From: Mucilaginibacter sp. UBA4741
GTDB taxonomy: Bacteria > Bacteroidota > Bacteroidia > Sphingobacteriales > Sphingobacteriaceae
Direction of reading: 5' to 3'
Length of the DNA: 22,822 bases
Assembly: GCA_002403905.1 (NCBI GenBank)
Contig: DHIR01000156.1
Span: forward strand, 12,913 to 35,734
Part shown: positions 1 to 8,252 of the stretch, in pieces
Layout: each line of letters opens with the position of its first letter
How positions within the stretch are numbered: position 1 is the stretch's first letter
Notes under the pieces: generated by a model
What the model saw: the letters and a program-made list of their open reading frames with translations, nothing else
Databases searched by the model: none
Told to the model about the DNA's origin: nothing
Program-made: the position numbers and the translations under genes

Positions 1-35
1 ATTAGTTATTGAAGATTAAAGATTAGTGAATTGCA

Positions 36-121
36 AATCGGTGAAATCAAACCGAAAACAATCTGTGAAATCTTCGAACAATAATCAGCAAAATCCATCA
101 ATCAATAAAAATCTGTGATCC
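36..121. repeat. Degenerate AATCkGTGAAATC-type repeat region
   Basis: Three related units lie at 36-48, 60-72 and 110-121 (AATCGGTGAAATC, AATCTGTGAAATC and the shortened AATCTGTGATCC). No reading frame of note is present in 1-179. The units lie beyond the terminator of the ompH operon. They look like decayed intergenic repeat DNA of the kind common between Bacteroidota genes; the family membership is inference. Confidence 0.45.
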
Positions 122-158
122 AAAAATAAAAAAAGCGCCCCGTAAACAGAGCGCTTTT
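121..158 (-). terminator. Intrinsic terminator of the uppS-bamA-ompH gene run
   Basis: Read on the minus strand, AAAAGCGC (158-151) pairs with GCGCTTTT (138-131) around a 12-base loop. A T-rich run through about 121 follows. It sits 22 bases past the stop codon of the last ompH-like gene, where a terminator for the minus-strand cluster is expected. On the plus strand only four T follow the stem, so it is directional. Confidence 0.8.
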
Positions 159-179
159 GTAAATCATTTATAATTTAAA

Positions 180-692
180 TTATTTTAATCCCAATTTAAG
201 CTTTACAGATGCTGCTATATCATCACTTGGTGGCGATACTAACAATGCAGTTTGTGATGTATCAAATATATAAGTATAACCTTTTTCTTTAGCAACAGCA
301 TTTATAGCGGTATGGATCTTATCAATTAATGGTTTCATTAAATCATTGCCTTTTTGTTCAACTTGTTGTTGGGCATTGGTTTGATAATCCTGAGCGCGTT
401 TTTGCAAGTCAGCCAATTCGCTTTGTTTCATGGTCTTTACAGCATCGGTCATGGTAGCTTGTTTTGCCTGATAATCGGCGCTTCCTTTTTGTAGTTCATT
501 GCTCAGGTTTTGCAATTGATCTATGAATGTTTTCTTAAACAGATCAATTTGTGTATTTATAGTCTTAAGTTCGGGCATTGCCTGTATTAAGTCGCTTGTA
601 TTAACGTATCCAATTTTAGTTTGTGCCTTGGCAAAGTTGCCCATAAATAACATACATACTGCTACTAAAGCAACTTTAAATAGTTTTTTCAT
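180..692 (-). CDS. OmpH/Skp-family periplasmic chaperone (second copy)
   Basis: A 170-residue protein with a clear signal peptide (about residues 1-23, ending AKA). The mature part starts with TKIGYVNTSDLIQAMPE, the typical opening of OmpH/Skp proteins in which the first beta strand precedes long helical arms. Residues about 45-115 are rich in K, Q, E and L and should form the coiled-coil prongs. The family binds unfolded outer-membrane proteins in the periplasm and hands them to BamA. It is the last gene of the bamA cluster, 53 bases after the first ompH-like gene and just before a terminator. Tandem ompH copies behind bamA are usual in Bacteroidota. Assignment to the family is firm; the exact client range is not known. 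Confidence 0.9.
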   Translation of the reverse strand: MKKLFKVALVAVCMLFMGNFAKAQTKIGYVNTSDLIQAMPELKTINTQIDLFKKTFIDQLQNLSNELQKGSADYQAKQATMTDAVKTMKQSELADLQKRAQDYQTNAQQQVEQKGNDLMKPLIDKIHTAINAVAKEKGYTYIFDTSQTALLVSPPSDDIAASVKLKLGLK

Positions 693-745
693 TGTTTTTT
701 TTGTTCTGATTAATTTAATAATGTGCGATTATATATATAAAAATT

Positions 746-1279
746 TTATTTAGCAAATACTCCCGGTTTTAATCCCAGGCGTGTTATAACATCGGCGCTT
801 TTATCGTACCGCGGATTAGCATACAGCATTATTACTTCGCTGTTTTTGTCAAATATCATATCCAGGTTTTCGGCTTCGGCAACGGCTTGCACTGCTTTAG
901 CTACCCTGTCTTGTATAGGTTTCATTATCGAGCTGCTTTTTTGCTCCAATTCACCATCCGGACCAAATTTTTGGCGTTGAAAATCCTTTGCTGCTTTTTC
1001 TTTCACTACAACTTCATCCTCACGGCGCTTCTTCATATCAGCCGACATTAAAACCTGGTCGGCCTGGTATGCTTTATACATCCTGTCAATTTCCTGGAAA
1101 CGTCCATCCACCTCTTTTTGCCATTGATCTGATAAAGCACCTAATTGTTTTTGAGCCGATACATAATCAGGCATGTGCTTTAAAATGTATTCAGAGTCAA
1201 CATAAGCAAATCTTTGTGCAAATGCTGCTGTGAATGTTATGAACGTAAGAGCGAGTACTAAAATTACCTTTTTCATCAA
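746..1279 (-). CDS. OmpH/Skp-family periplasmic chaperone (first copy)
   Basis: A 177-residue protein with a signal peptide (residues 1-21, ending AFA). The mature N-terminus QRFAYVDSEYILKHMPDY matches the OmpH/Skp pattern. A long charged helical region follows (about 40-120), then a conserved-looking C-terminal strand segment with KNSEVIMLYANPRYD. The stop codon of bamA lies 12 bases upstream, so the two genes are almost certainly co-transcribed and probably translationally linked. The likely role is to hold unfolded barrel proteins in the periplasm for the BamA protein encoded just upstream. It has diverged clearly from the second copy, which suggests an old duplication with some division of labour (inference). 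Confidence 0.9.
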   Translation of the reverse strand: MMKKVILVLALTFITFTAAFAQRFAYVDSEYILKHMPDYVSAQKQLGALSDQWQKEVDGRFQEIDRMYKAYQADQVLMSADMKKRREDEVVVKEKAAKDFQRQKFGPDGELEQKSSSIMKPIQDRVAKAVQAVAEAENLDMIFDKNSEVIMLYANPRYDKSADVITRLGLKPGVFAK

Positions 1280-1291
1280 CTTTTTTTCTAA

Positions 1292-3841
1292 TTAGTTAAA
1301 TCCACCGCTTAAGCTTTGTGATATAGAGAAGCTAAACTGCCCTTTATTAGCCGACGGTATTCCGGGTATCGGGTCATAGCCATAGCCATAATCTAAACCA
1401 AGTAAACCAAAAATAGGTAAAAATATCCGTGCTCCAACACCTGTAGATCTTCTGACATTATACGGGTTAAATTGCGAGAACTTATCCCAAACATTACCAC
1501 CTTCGGCAAATGCCAGTAAAAATATAGTAGCTGATTGACTTGTAATAACAGGGTGACGTACCTCTATGGTATATTTATCATATATGGTACTGCCGGGGTT
1601 ATTGCTGGCAGTAAAGCGTGCACCCACCGGTACTATCGAGAAGTTTTCATATCCGCGTAAACCAATTATATCGCTACCTTGTAAGAACTGGTAGCTTTGC
1701 ATACCATCACCACCCAGTTTAAAGCGCTCGAATGGTGAACCCGGAACAATTGAATTATACTCTCCAAGGAAACCAAACCGGGCTTGCGTCATCAACACAA
1801 ACTTAGCCGGAAGTGGTATAAACCACTGCGCGTCAAATTTAACTTTGTAATATTCCACAAAATGATAAAGCTGTTCTTGCGGTGGCGGCAACTTGTAGTT
1901 GATATTATTAAATAACGAATATGGCGGCGTACCCTGTACAGTAAACCTGATGTTTGAACCACCAGTAGGGAATACCGGCGAACCATCAAGCGCGTTACGT
2001 GAAAGCTCTTGTGTTAGTTTAATATTATACGATGTACCGTTTGAGAACAGGTAACCCGGATAATTATCTAAATTATAGTGGTCAACATTTAACGAATAAT
2101 TTAACTGGAAATGGTTATCAGGCCAGTTTAAACGTTTTCCTAAAGTAACACCAATACCGTTTATGCGTAAGTTATTATAGTTAGGGTCGGTTTTGGCATA
2201 GTATTGGCCTGTCGAGCTTAACTGTGTATAAGCAGATACAGAGAAGAATATCGGCTTTTTACCACCCAACCATGGTTCAGAGAAAGTAAACGAGTAATTT
2301 TGATACGATCTACCGCTTGATTGACCCCTTAGGCTTAATTTTTCTCCATCGCCTTTTGGTAATGGTTTATATTCTTTAAGGTGGAAAAGGTTTTTAATAG
2401 CAAAGTTATTAAAGGTAAGCCCCAGCGTACCTACAAACTGGCCGCCACCAAAACCGCCCGAAAGCTCTACCTGATCTGACGGTTTTTCGACTACGTTATA
2501 AATTAAATCAACTGTACCATCCTGCGGATTAATGTTAACTGGTCTTGGCTCCGTTTTTTGGTCATCAAAGTTACCTAACGCCCCAATTATACGGGTACTT
2601 TCAATCAACGCCGCTTTGTTAAATTTTTGGCCCGGTAAAGTTCGCAGCTCACGTATAATAACCTTATCGTTAGTTACATCATTACCTTTTACGGTTACGC
2701 GGTTTATAGTGTACTGTGGCCCTTCAAATATTCTTATATCCAGGTCAACAGTATCATTATGTAATCTTGTTTGTACAGGGTCGGCATTATAAGTTAAGTA
2801 GCCATCATTTAAATAAAGTGATGAAACATCATCGCCACCCGGGCCACCACCACTTAATCTTTTACTTAACATTTCTTCACTAAATACATCGCCCTTTTTA
2901 ATGCGTAATACGCTGTTTAATATATCATTATTGTATTTAGCATTACCAGACCATTTAATATCACCAAAGTAATATTTATGGCCTTCAAATATTTTTATTT
3001 TTACATCAACGGTTTGGTAATCATGCTTTGTAACAGTATCACTTATTAAGGCAGCATCCCTGTAACCCTTTTCCTGCATTTTGTCAATAAGGGTTTGTTT
3101 GTCTTCAAGGTATTTATCTTCCTTAAATTTTTTAGACCCAAACAGGTTATAAAATTTGCGGGTGCGTGTTTTTGATAAATAGCCTCTAAGCGTCCCTTGC
3201 GAGAAATCTTTGTTGCCTTCAAACGTAACCGAGTTTATCATTACCTTTCTGCCCTTGTTGATGGCAACATCCAATATCAAGCTATTAGCATCTCCCGGAT
3301 CGGGCCTTTGTTTTATAGTTACCGTAGCATTATAAAAACCTTTCTCGTTAAAATATCTCTTTATTGTAGCTGTTGTTCTGCTTAATAAGTTGGTGTTTAC
3401 AATTTTGCCTTTATCATCTAATTTTTTATTCAGGTCCTCTATCTCGCTTTTGCGTATGCCCGTTAAACGCAGGTTTGATAGTCGTGGCAATTCTTTTATC
3501 GCTATTTCAAGGTATACAGTATCCAAGTTTAATTTGGTAACATACAGTTTTACATCATCAAATAAATTCTCTTTATACAAGTTCCTTACAATAGTCGAGG
3601 TGGCTTCGCCGGGTAAAAGCAATTTATCGCCTTTGGTTACTTTTGCTATTTGAAGCAACACTTCCTTATCAAGGTGCACTGTACCTGTAACACTAACCCC
3701 ACCAACAATATATTCTTTTGGGTTTAAGTAGCTCAAAGTATCAGACGATGACGACCTGAACATTTGTTGATTTGGCCTAACCTGGGCCAGGGCAGCAGTA
3801 CTTATTACAGAGAAAAGAATAGCAAACAGAAATTTATTCAT
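1292..3841 (-). CDS. bamA: Outer-membrane protein assembly factor BamA (Omp85)
   Basis: An 849-residue Omp85 protein, the outer-membrane insertase that folds beta-barrel proteins. Signal peptide 1-19 (ends ALA). Five POTRA-like repeats can be followed at about 44-119, 122-200, 201-291, 292-378 and 379-456, each ending in a strand such as VDLDIRIFEG or VDLIYNVVEK. The 16-strand barrel spans about 457-849. It carries the FSEPWLGG motif (520-527) and a loop-6 LRGYENF motif (728-734), the counterpart of VRGF. The fourth POTRA has a GGGPGGDD insertion at 331-338. The protein ends SLSGGFN, so the usual terminal aromatic is followed by one residue. It is flanked by uppS and two ompH-like genes, the standard Bacteroidota envelope cluster. 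Confidence 0.96.
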   Translation of the reverse strand: MNKFLFAILFSVISTAALAQVRPNQQMFRSSSSDTLSYLNPKEYIVGGVSVTGTVHLDKEVLLQIAKVTKGDKLLLPGEATSTIVRNLYKENLFDDVKLYVTKLNLDTVYLEIAIKELPRLSNLRLTGIRKSEIEDLNKKLDDKGKIVNTNLLSRTTATIKRYFNEKGFYNATVTIKQRPDPGDANSLILDVAINKGRKVMINSVTFEGNKDFSQGTLRGYLSKTRTRKFYNLFGSKKFKEDKYLEDKQTLIDKMQEKGYRDAALISDTVTKHDYQTVDVKIKIFEGHKYYFGDIKWSGNAKYNNDILNSVLRIKKGDVFSEEMLSKRLSGGGPGGDDVSSLYLNDGYLTYNADPVQTRLHNDTVDLDIRIFEGPQYTINRVTVKGNDVTNDKVIIRELRTLPGQKFNKAALIESTRIIGALGNFDDQKTEPRPVNINPQDGTVDLIYNVVEKPSDQVELSGGFGGGQFVGTLGLTFNNFAIKNLFHLKEYKPLPKGDGEKLSLRGQSSGRSYQNYSFTFSEPWLGGKKPIFFSVSAYTQLSSTGQYYAKTDPNYNNLRINGIGVTLGKRLNWPDNHFQLNYSLNVDHYNLDNYPGYLFSNGTSYNIKLTQELSRNALDGSPVFPTGGSNIRFTVQGTPPYSLFNNINYKLPPPQEQLYHFVEYYKVKFDAQWFIPLPAKFVLMTQARFGFLGEYNSIVPGSPFERFKLGGDGMQSYQFLQGSDIIGLRGYENFSIVPVGARFTASNNPGSTIYDKYTIEVRHPVITSQSATIFLLAFAEGGNVWDKFSQFNPYNVRRSTGVGARIFLPIFGLLGLDYGYGYDPIPGIPSANKGQFSFSISQSLSGGFN

Positions 3842-3904
3842 TCGGATATTTTAGTGGGCTAAAAATAATTTATACAGTTGTTAAAATTTGTTAAAATGAA
3901 AAAT

Positions 3905-4672
3905 TTAGTTGACTTGCTCACTTGTCATACCAAAGCGGCGCTCGCGTTTTTGGTAATCAAGTATAGCTTCATACAGATCTTCTTTCCTGAAATCGGGCCA
4001 TAATTTTTTTGTAAAATACAATTCGGCATAGGCAATTTGCCACAATAAATAATTACTTATCCTAAATTCGCCGCTTGTTCTTATCAACAACTCGGGGTCG
4101 GGCATATCGCCGGTGTACAGGTTGTTTTCAAAAAGTGTTTCGTCAATATCATCGATATTTATTTCACCGCTTTTTACTTTAATGGCTATGTTTTTTGCGG
4201 CATTAACAATTTCGCGGCGCGAACTGTAGCTTAATGCCAATGTTAATACAAGCCCCGTGTTTTTTGAAGTTGTTTTTATAGCGTTATTTAACTCCTCATA
4301 ACATTTTTTTGGCAGCATATTTAGATCGCCTATGGCATTTAGACGAACGTTTTTGTCCATGAAATTTTTTATTTCTTTATTAATTGTGCTAACCATTAAT
4401 TCCATAATAGCCATAACCTCCAACTTAGGTCGGTTCCAATTTTCGGACGAAAAAGTGTATAGCGTTAGGTATTTAACACCAAGGTTAACACCACCTTCTA
4501 CTACATCCCTAACAGAAAGCACGCCATTATGATGACCGAATATTCTTAATTTTCCTTTATCTTTTGCCCACCTGCCGTTGCCATCCATAATAATGGCTAT
4601 ATGCTGCGGTAACTTTAACAAATCAATCTGATCCTTATAACTCATTTTCCTTTGCCGATCAATAAAAGCCAT
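3905..4672 (-). CDS. uppS: Isoprenyl transferase (undecaprenyl diphosphate synthase)
   Basis: A cis-prenyltransferase of 255 residues. It adds isopentenyl units to farnesyl diphosphate to make the C55 carrier for peptidoglycan and O-antigen precursors. Visible motifs are HIAIIMDGNGRWA (24-36) with the catalytic Asp30, FSSENWNRP (74-82) and RTSGEFRISNYLLWQ (198-212), all diagnostic. Met1 is used here, but Met10 (MSYKDQIDLLKLPQ) is the more usual family start, so the real protein may be 246 residues. A TACCTTTG -7 element about 97 bases upstream suggests that this gene opens its own transcript with bamA and the two ompH-like genes. The bamA start follows 63 bases after its stop codon. Confidence 0.95.
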   Translation of the reverse strand: MAFIDRQRKMSYKDQIDLLKLPQHIAIIMDGNGRWAKDKGKLRIFGHHNGVLSVRDVVEGGVNLGVKYLTLYTFSSENWNRPKLEVMAIMELMVSTINKEIKNFMDKNVRLNAIGDLNMLPKKCYEELNNAIKTTSKNTGLVLTLALSYSSRREIVNAAKNIAIKVKSGEINIDDIDETLFENNLYTGDMPDPELLIRTSGEFRISNYLLWQIAYAELYFTKKLWPDFRKEDLYEAILDYQKRERRFGMTSEQVN

Positions 4673-4768
4673 TACAGGCTCGAATACGTGTTTTTGGTTA
4701 AAAAAGATAATTCAATAACACGCTTGCTAATTACGCTTTTATTAAATAATGCCCAATTTTTCAGGTGA

Positions 4769-4776
4769 CAAAGGTA
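4769..4776 (-). promoter_or_regulatory. Putative -7 box (TACCTTTG) for uppS-bamA-ompH
   Basis: On the minus strand TACCTTTG matches the Bacteroidota TAnnTTTG box exactly. Transcription would start near 4763, giving a leader of about 90 bases before uppS. No TTG was found at the right distance upstream, so this is a -7-only prediction. Confidence 0.45.
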
Positions 4777-4835
4777 AAACTTACTTTGTACTTTTTTAGT
4801 ATGCTGATAAAAAGAAAGTTTGGCCTATAATTTGA

Positions 4836-4924
4836 CTAGGATTTATAAGATTTATGGATTACCATGATACCAGTTTTATTATCCTACCATTAATCCTACA
4901 ATCTTTTAATCCTATAAATCTTAG
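4836..4924. repeat. Inverted pair of 9-bp-period repeats behind porG
   Basis: The left arm CTAGGATTTATAAGATT (4836-4852) pairs with 4908-4924 at 15 of 17 positions. Both arms run on with an ARGATTTAT-like unit of about 9 bp. A small ATGG/CCAT stem lies at 4854-4864. The element ends one base before the porG stop codon (on the minus strand it starts right after that stop). It fills part of the 253-base porG-uppS gap and could form a transcript-end hairpin. Confidence 0.7.
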
Positions 4925-4925
4925 T

Positions 4926-5693
4926 TTAATAATAACACTTTTGCGTTATGAAGGTGTATGATATAGTAAAGCCTAAAAACATATAGGTATCGTGTGGCCG
5001 CAGATCACCACGCTGGGTACCGGCAGTGCCTGTTTGCCCCACAGACCTATCAGACAAAGCCACTGATATTGCGCTTCCCAATTTGCTTTTATCAGCGTAA
5101 ACACCACTTACATCATCCAAATAATCGGTATATGCGGTTCTATAGCCTAACTCGGCCCCTAAGCTTAACCTACCTGCAATATTATATTTAATACCCACGC
5201 CAAAAGGTACGGCAATAGTGGAGTTTGAATAAGATTTACCTTCGGTTTCTAACGTACGCAGTTCATACGTTTGCCCCTGATAGGTGGCTCGCGGGTTATA
5301 ACCTGTATAAGCGATACCGGCAAATATGTAAGGCGTGTATATGTTTTTACTTACTGATGGTACGTATTCCATAAAGTTAAATTCGCCGGTTAAGCTTACC
5401 TCATTTAGCCGGGTACTAAAACTTAGGTTACGGTTACGATCCTGTAGGTTGCCGGATAAGCTGTCCGCCCCTTTTATCTGGCCATAGGTATAGCTTAATT
5501 TTAATGCCCAGTAGCCATCAAAATTACGTTTTACAAAAGCGCCACCCGCTAAGCCCGAAATTTTCAATGGATTGTTTTGATTCAGATCGCCCATGTAGCC
5601 TGCACCACCGCCAAACGCGCCTAACTCCCAGGTTTGTGCCTGTAAATTAAACGAGATGAACAATAAAAGTATAACAGCTAACGATTTAGACAT
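4926..5693 (-). CDS. porG: PorG-like outer-membrane protein (DUF6089, type IX secretion)
   Basis: A 255-residue small outer-membrane barrel with a signal peptide (1-20, ending LQAQ). The mature start TWELGAFGGGAGYMGDLNQN is characteristic of the DUF6089/PorG family. Alternating hydrophobic strands follow, ending in a GFTISYTF-like strand. In Porphyromonas gingivalis PorG is the outer-membrane partner of the PorK/PorN ring of the type IX secretion system. It is encoded beside uppS, Omp85 and ompH genes, exactly the arrangement seen here (uppS and bamA downstream, nadK 9 bases upstream). Family and position together make the call good. Function as a type IX component also needs porK, L, M and N elsewhere in the genome. 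Confidence 0.82.
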   Translation of the reverse strand: MSKSLAVILLLFISFNLQAQTWELGAFGGGAGYMGDLNQNNPLKISGLAGGAFVKRNFDGYWALKLSYTYGQIKGADSLSGNLQDRNRNLSFSTRLNEVSLTGEFNFMEYVPSVSKNIYTPYIFAGIAYTGYNPRATYQGQTYELRTLETEGKSYSNSTIAVPFGVGIKYNIAGRLSLGAELGYRTAYTDYLDDVSGVYADKSKLGSAISVALSDRSVGQTGTAGTQRGDLRPHDTYMFLGFTISYTFITQKCYY

Positions 5694-5702
5694 CCGCCAA
5701 AT

Positions 5703-6584
5703 TTAATAATTGCGTGCGTCAAGGCCCCACAATAGTTTGTTTCTTAACGTTGATAAATAACTTTCATTACTTAAACGGATAAGATTTAACTCAAATTTTG
5801 CTTTCTGCACCTTAAAGCGCAAGGGCTTGTCTATTATCTCGGTTTTCGAATCGCAGGATAAAATATATTTAGAGCTACGCGATTCAACCTCGAAGGATAG
5901 CACACTGCTATCGGGCAATACAATTGGCCTTACATTTAAGTTATGCGGTGCAACCGGTGTTACAACGATGCTGTTCGACTCGGGAAATATTATAGGACCA
6001 CCACAACTTAATGAATATGCTGTTGAGCCGGTTGCTGTAGCTATTATAATACCGTCGCCCCAGTAAGAGTTTAAAAACTCACCATCCAAAAACATATTGG
6101 TAGTGATCATAGCCGAGTCGTCGCGCTTATGGATAGTAATATCATTAAGCGCAAAGTTATCAAGGCCCAATATATTCAGTTCAGATTCGACAGTTAATAA
6201 GCCACGGCCATCCAATGTATATTGGTTATTAACCACCGCGTGTATGGCCGATGCTATATCGCTTTTATTTACACTGGCTAAAAAACCTAACCTGCCAAAG
6301 TTTAGACCTATTACCGGTACGCCCGAATCGCGGATAACACTCACCATATCCAATAAGGTACCATCGCCACCAAGCGTAATAAATACATCAATAAGGCCCT
6401 TTATCTGGTCGCCCTCATTTAGCACATTATAAATTACAGTATCAATTTTTCCGGCTAAATACTTATTGAGCTGGTGATGAACATAGATCTCGACCGAATG
6501 CAACGATAGGCTATCAAATACCTGCTGTATGTACGGCAATACTGCCTGGTCATTAAACTGTCTGCCGTATACTGCTATTTTCAT
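5703..6584 (-). CDS. nadK: NAD kinase
   Basis: A 293-residue ATP-NAD kinase that makes NADP from NAD in the cytoplasm. Diagnostic motifs are LGGDGTLLDMV (71-81), GLNFGRLGFLA (93-103), the NAD-binding LNDITIH (146-152) and the glycine-rich GDGIIIATATGSTAYSLSCGG (176-196). Length is normal for the family. The start ATG (6584-6582) is the first Met of the frame and lies at the edge of an inverted octamer element that fills the gap to the upstream CBS gene, so any leader would be made of that repeat. porG begins 9 bases after the stop codon. Confidence 0.96.
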   Translation of the reverse strand: MKIAVYGRQFNDQAVLPYIQQVFDSLSLHSVEIYVHHQLNKYLAGKIDTVIYNVLNEGDQIKGLIDVFITLGGDGTLLDMVSVIRDSGVPVIGLNFGRLGFLASVNKSDIASAIHAVVNNQYTLDGRGLLTVESELNILGLDNFALNDITIHKRDDSAMITTNMFLDGEFLNSYWGDGIIIATATGSTAYSLSCGGPIIFPESNSIVVTPVAPHNLNVRPIVLPDSSVLSFEVESRSSKYILSCDSKTEIIDKPLRFKVQKAKFELNLIRLSNESYLSTLRNKLLWGLDARNY

Positions 6585-6586
6585 TC

Positions 6587-6709
6587 GTTCATTAGTTCAG
6601 TGGTTCATTAGTTTATTGGTGCACTGTTTATTAGGATTGTATTTGAGTCTATATTTAATATGGTATAGACTATTTATAAATGGACTAATGAACAAGTGAC
6701 CTAATGAGC
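6587..6709. repeat. Inverted octamer-array element with central hairpin
   Basis: Units of the form GTTCATTA lie end to end at 6587-6618 (four units plus a decayed fifth to 6626). On the other strand four related units occupy 6678-6709. The arms pair at 24 of 29 positions (6589-6617 with 6679-6707). Between them AGTCTATA (6646-6653) and TATAGACT (6664-6671) form a perfect 8-bp stem. The element fills essentially the whole gap between the CBS-gene stop and the nadK start. Confidence 0.8.
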
Positions 6710-7372
6710 TTATAGATTTAAGTAATTCATCAATGAAGCATACCTATCCATTGCTCCGTCATCATGTTCGCTATGATTAAAGGTGGCTTTTACATCATAT
6801 TCGTAACGTAAAAAGGTAGCAATTATATTAGAGATATCCTGTTTGTTTACTTTTAGTGTTACCTCCATCCGTGTAGAATCAGGGAAGGTACGCACATACG
6901 AGCTTAGTATCTGTGCATTGTCGGACTCGACTATCTGCGCCATGTGCGCCAGCGAGTTATTTTTATTGTTGATCTCCAACATAATAATACCACCCGGCTG
7001 CGATACCGAAGTAATGGTAGCAAAATACTGGTTCATGGCATTAATAGGTATAATGCCTAAATAGTTTTTCTTAATATCCAGCACCGGCACTACACTTAGC
7101 TGCTGCTCATAAAACAAACGGATAACATCATAAACATGTTGATCCTCGCGTACGTACGGATTAACTAACGATAACGTCAGCGATCCAATAGGCGTTTGGG
7201 GGTCCATTTCGGGCTGTATATCGCTTTCGGCAAGCAGGCCCAGAAACTGTTCTTCGTTTACAATTGGCAGGTGGCGCACCCGAAATTCAACCATACGGTC
7301 AAGCACCTTCTGTATAGTATCAGAGGTGTGTATCGGTGGTATCGCGTCAACTATCAACTCAACTGCTAACAT
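6710..7372 (-). CDS. CBS-pair and ACT-like domain protein
   Basis: A 220-residue cytoplasmic protein with two CBS motifs (about 5-60, with RHLPIVNEE and GLLAESDI; and about 65-120, with LSVVPVLDIKKNYLGII). An ACT-like segment follows (about 127-200), opening with GGIIMLEINNKNNSLAHMAQIVE. It ends with the conserved tail DRYASLMNYLNL. CBS pairs usually bind adenine nucleotides and ACT domains small ligands such as amino acids, so a sensor role is plausible, but the ligand cannot be read from sequence. The start is one base from the stop codon of the alpha/beta hydrolase. This family is regularly found next to nadK in Bacteroidota. In many of those genomes pdxJ lies between the hydrolase and this gene; it is absent at that position here. 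Confidence 0.88.
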   Translation of the reverse strand: MLAVELIVDAIPPIHTSDTIQKVLDRMVEFRVRHLPIVNEEQFLGLLAESDIQPEMDPQTPIGSLTLSLVNPYVREDQHVYDVIRLFYEQQLSVVPVLDIKKNYLGIIPINAMNQYFATITSVSQPGGIIMLEINNKNNSLAHMAQIVESDNAQILSSYVRTFPDSTRMEVTLKVNKQDISNIIATFLRYEYDVKATFNHSEHDDGAMDRYASLMNYLNL

Positions 7373-7373
7373 A

Positions 7374-8135
7374 TTATGCTCCTATTTTTTCTAAAAACCC
7401 TTTTAACAAGCGATTAAATTCCTGCGGATGCTCCATCATGGCCGCGTGGCCGCATTTATCTATCCAGTGCAATTCAGAATCCCGCAATAGCAGATGAAAC
7501 TCTTCAGCAACTTCCGGCGGTGTTATTTTATCGTTTCTACCCCAAATTAATGAAACCGGTATGCGTATTTTATACAGATCCTTTTTCATGTTATGGCGTA
7601 TGGCCGATTTTGCCATCGCTAATAACCTTATAACACTATGACGGTCATTAACTAATTTATAAACCTCGTCAATTAATTCGGGCGTAGCAATTTTAGGGTC
7701 GTAAAAGGTGTATTCAACCTTTTCTTTTACAAAATCCATACTTTCCCTTCGCGGGAAAGACCCTCCAAAAGCATTTTCATATAAACCCGAGCTCCCGCTC
7801 AAAACTAAAGCCTTTAATCTTTCAGGATGGGCCAATGAATATATTAAACCAACATGCCCGCCTAACGAATTACCTAAAAGTATAATGTTCTCCAGCTTTT
7901 TATACTTTACAAACTTATGTACGTATTTTGATAACGTTTTAACCCCTGTAGTTATTACAGGGAGGTCATACACTGGCAGAATGGGTAAAATTACCCGGAA
8001 CCTACCTCTAAACTCTTCAATAACCTCTTCCCAATTACTAAGACCGCCCATTAAGCCATGCAGCAATAACAGCACTTCGCCTTCGCCCTCATCGATGTAA
8101 CTAAAACCACGTTCCTCTTTAAGCACGAAACTCAT
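7374..8135 (-). CDS. Alpha/beta-hydrolase fold protein
   Basis: A 253-residue serine hydrolase when started at MSFVLKEERGFSYIDEGEGE. The motifs are LLHGLMGG (24-31, oxyanion region), the nucleophile elbow GNSLGG with Ser90, the acid in WGRNDK (Asp202) and the histidine in DKCGHAAMMEHP (His230). This is a complete catalytic triad. The frame stays open for 46 more codons upstream (to 8273), but that stretch runs through a palindromic repeat element (8173-8252) and has no place in the fold, so the inner ATG is preferred. The substrate is unknown; members of this size include esterases, C-C hydrolases and haloperoxidase-like enzymes. It lies one base before the CBS-ACT gene and belongs to the same minus-strand run. 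Confidence 0.85.
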   Translation of the reverse strand: MSFVLKEERGFSYIDEGEGEVLLLLHGLMGGLSNWEEVIEEFRGRFRVILPILPVYDLPVITTGVKTLSKYVHKFVKYKKLENIILLGNSLGGHVGLIYSLAHPERLKALVLSGSSGLYENAFGGSFPRRESMDFVKEKVEYTFYDPKIATPELIDEVYKLVNDRHSVIRLLAMAKSAIRHNMKKDLYKIRIPVSLIWGRNDKITPPEVAEEFHLLLRDSELHWIDKCGHAAMMEHPQEFNRLLKGFLEKIGA

Positions 8136-8172
8136 ATATATATTCTTTGTAAATGTTAAAATCTTATACTCT

Positions 8173-8252
8173 AAACTTACGAAGTTTAATTCGTTTTGTT
8201 TTATTTCAGCGGCCTCATTGAGGGCTACGCCTTTTAAAAACTTCGTAAGTTT
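8173..8252. repeat. Palindromic inverted-repeat element
   Basis: AAACTTACGAAGTTT (8173-8187) and its exact reverse complement (8238-8252) bracket 50 bases. The centre of that spacer has a small CCTC/GAGG stem (8213-8223). Each arm is itself nearly palindromic (AAACTT...AAGTTT). The element lies between yqeY and the hydrolase. It resembles the palindrome at 19467-19499, so it is probably a dispersed intergenic element. Confidence 0.8.

Noticed and set aside
1792..3653. Open frames on either strand inside bamA
   Set aside because: They overlap a strongly conserved gene in other frames, lack recognisable domains and starts, and are shadows.
4836..6709. Insertion sequences in the porG-uppS and CBS-nadK gaps
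   Set aside because: The elements are about 90-125 bp with no transposase frame and no clear target duplications; at most non-autonomous elements.
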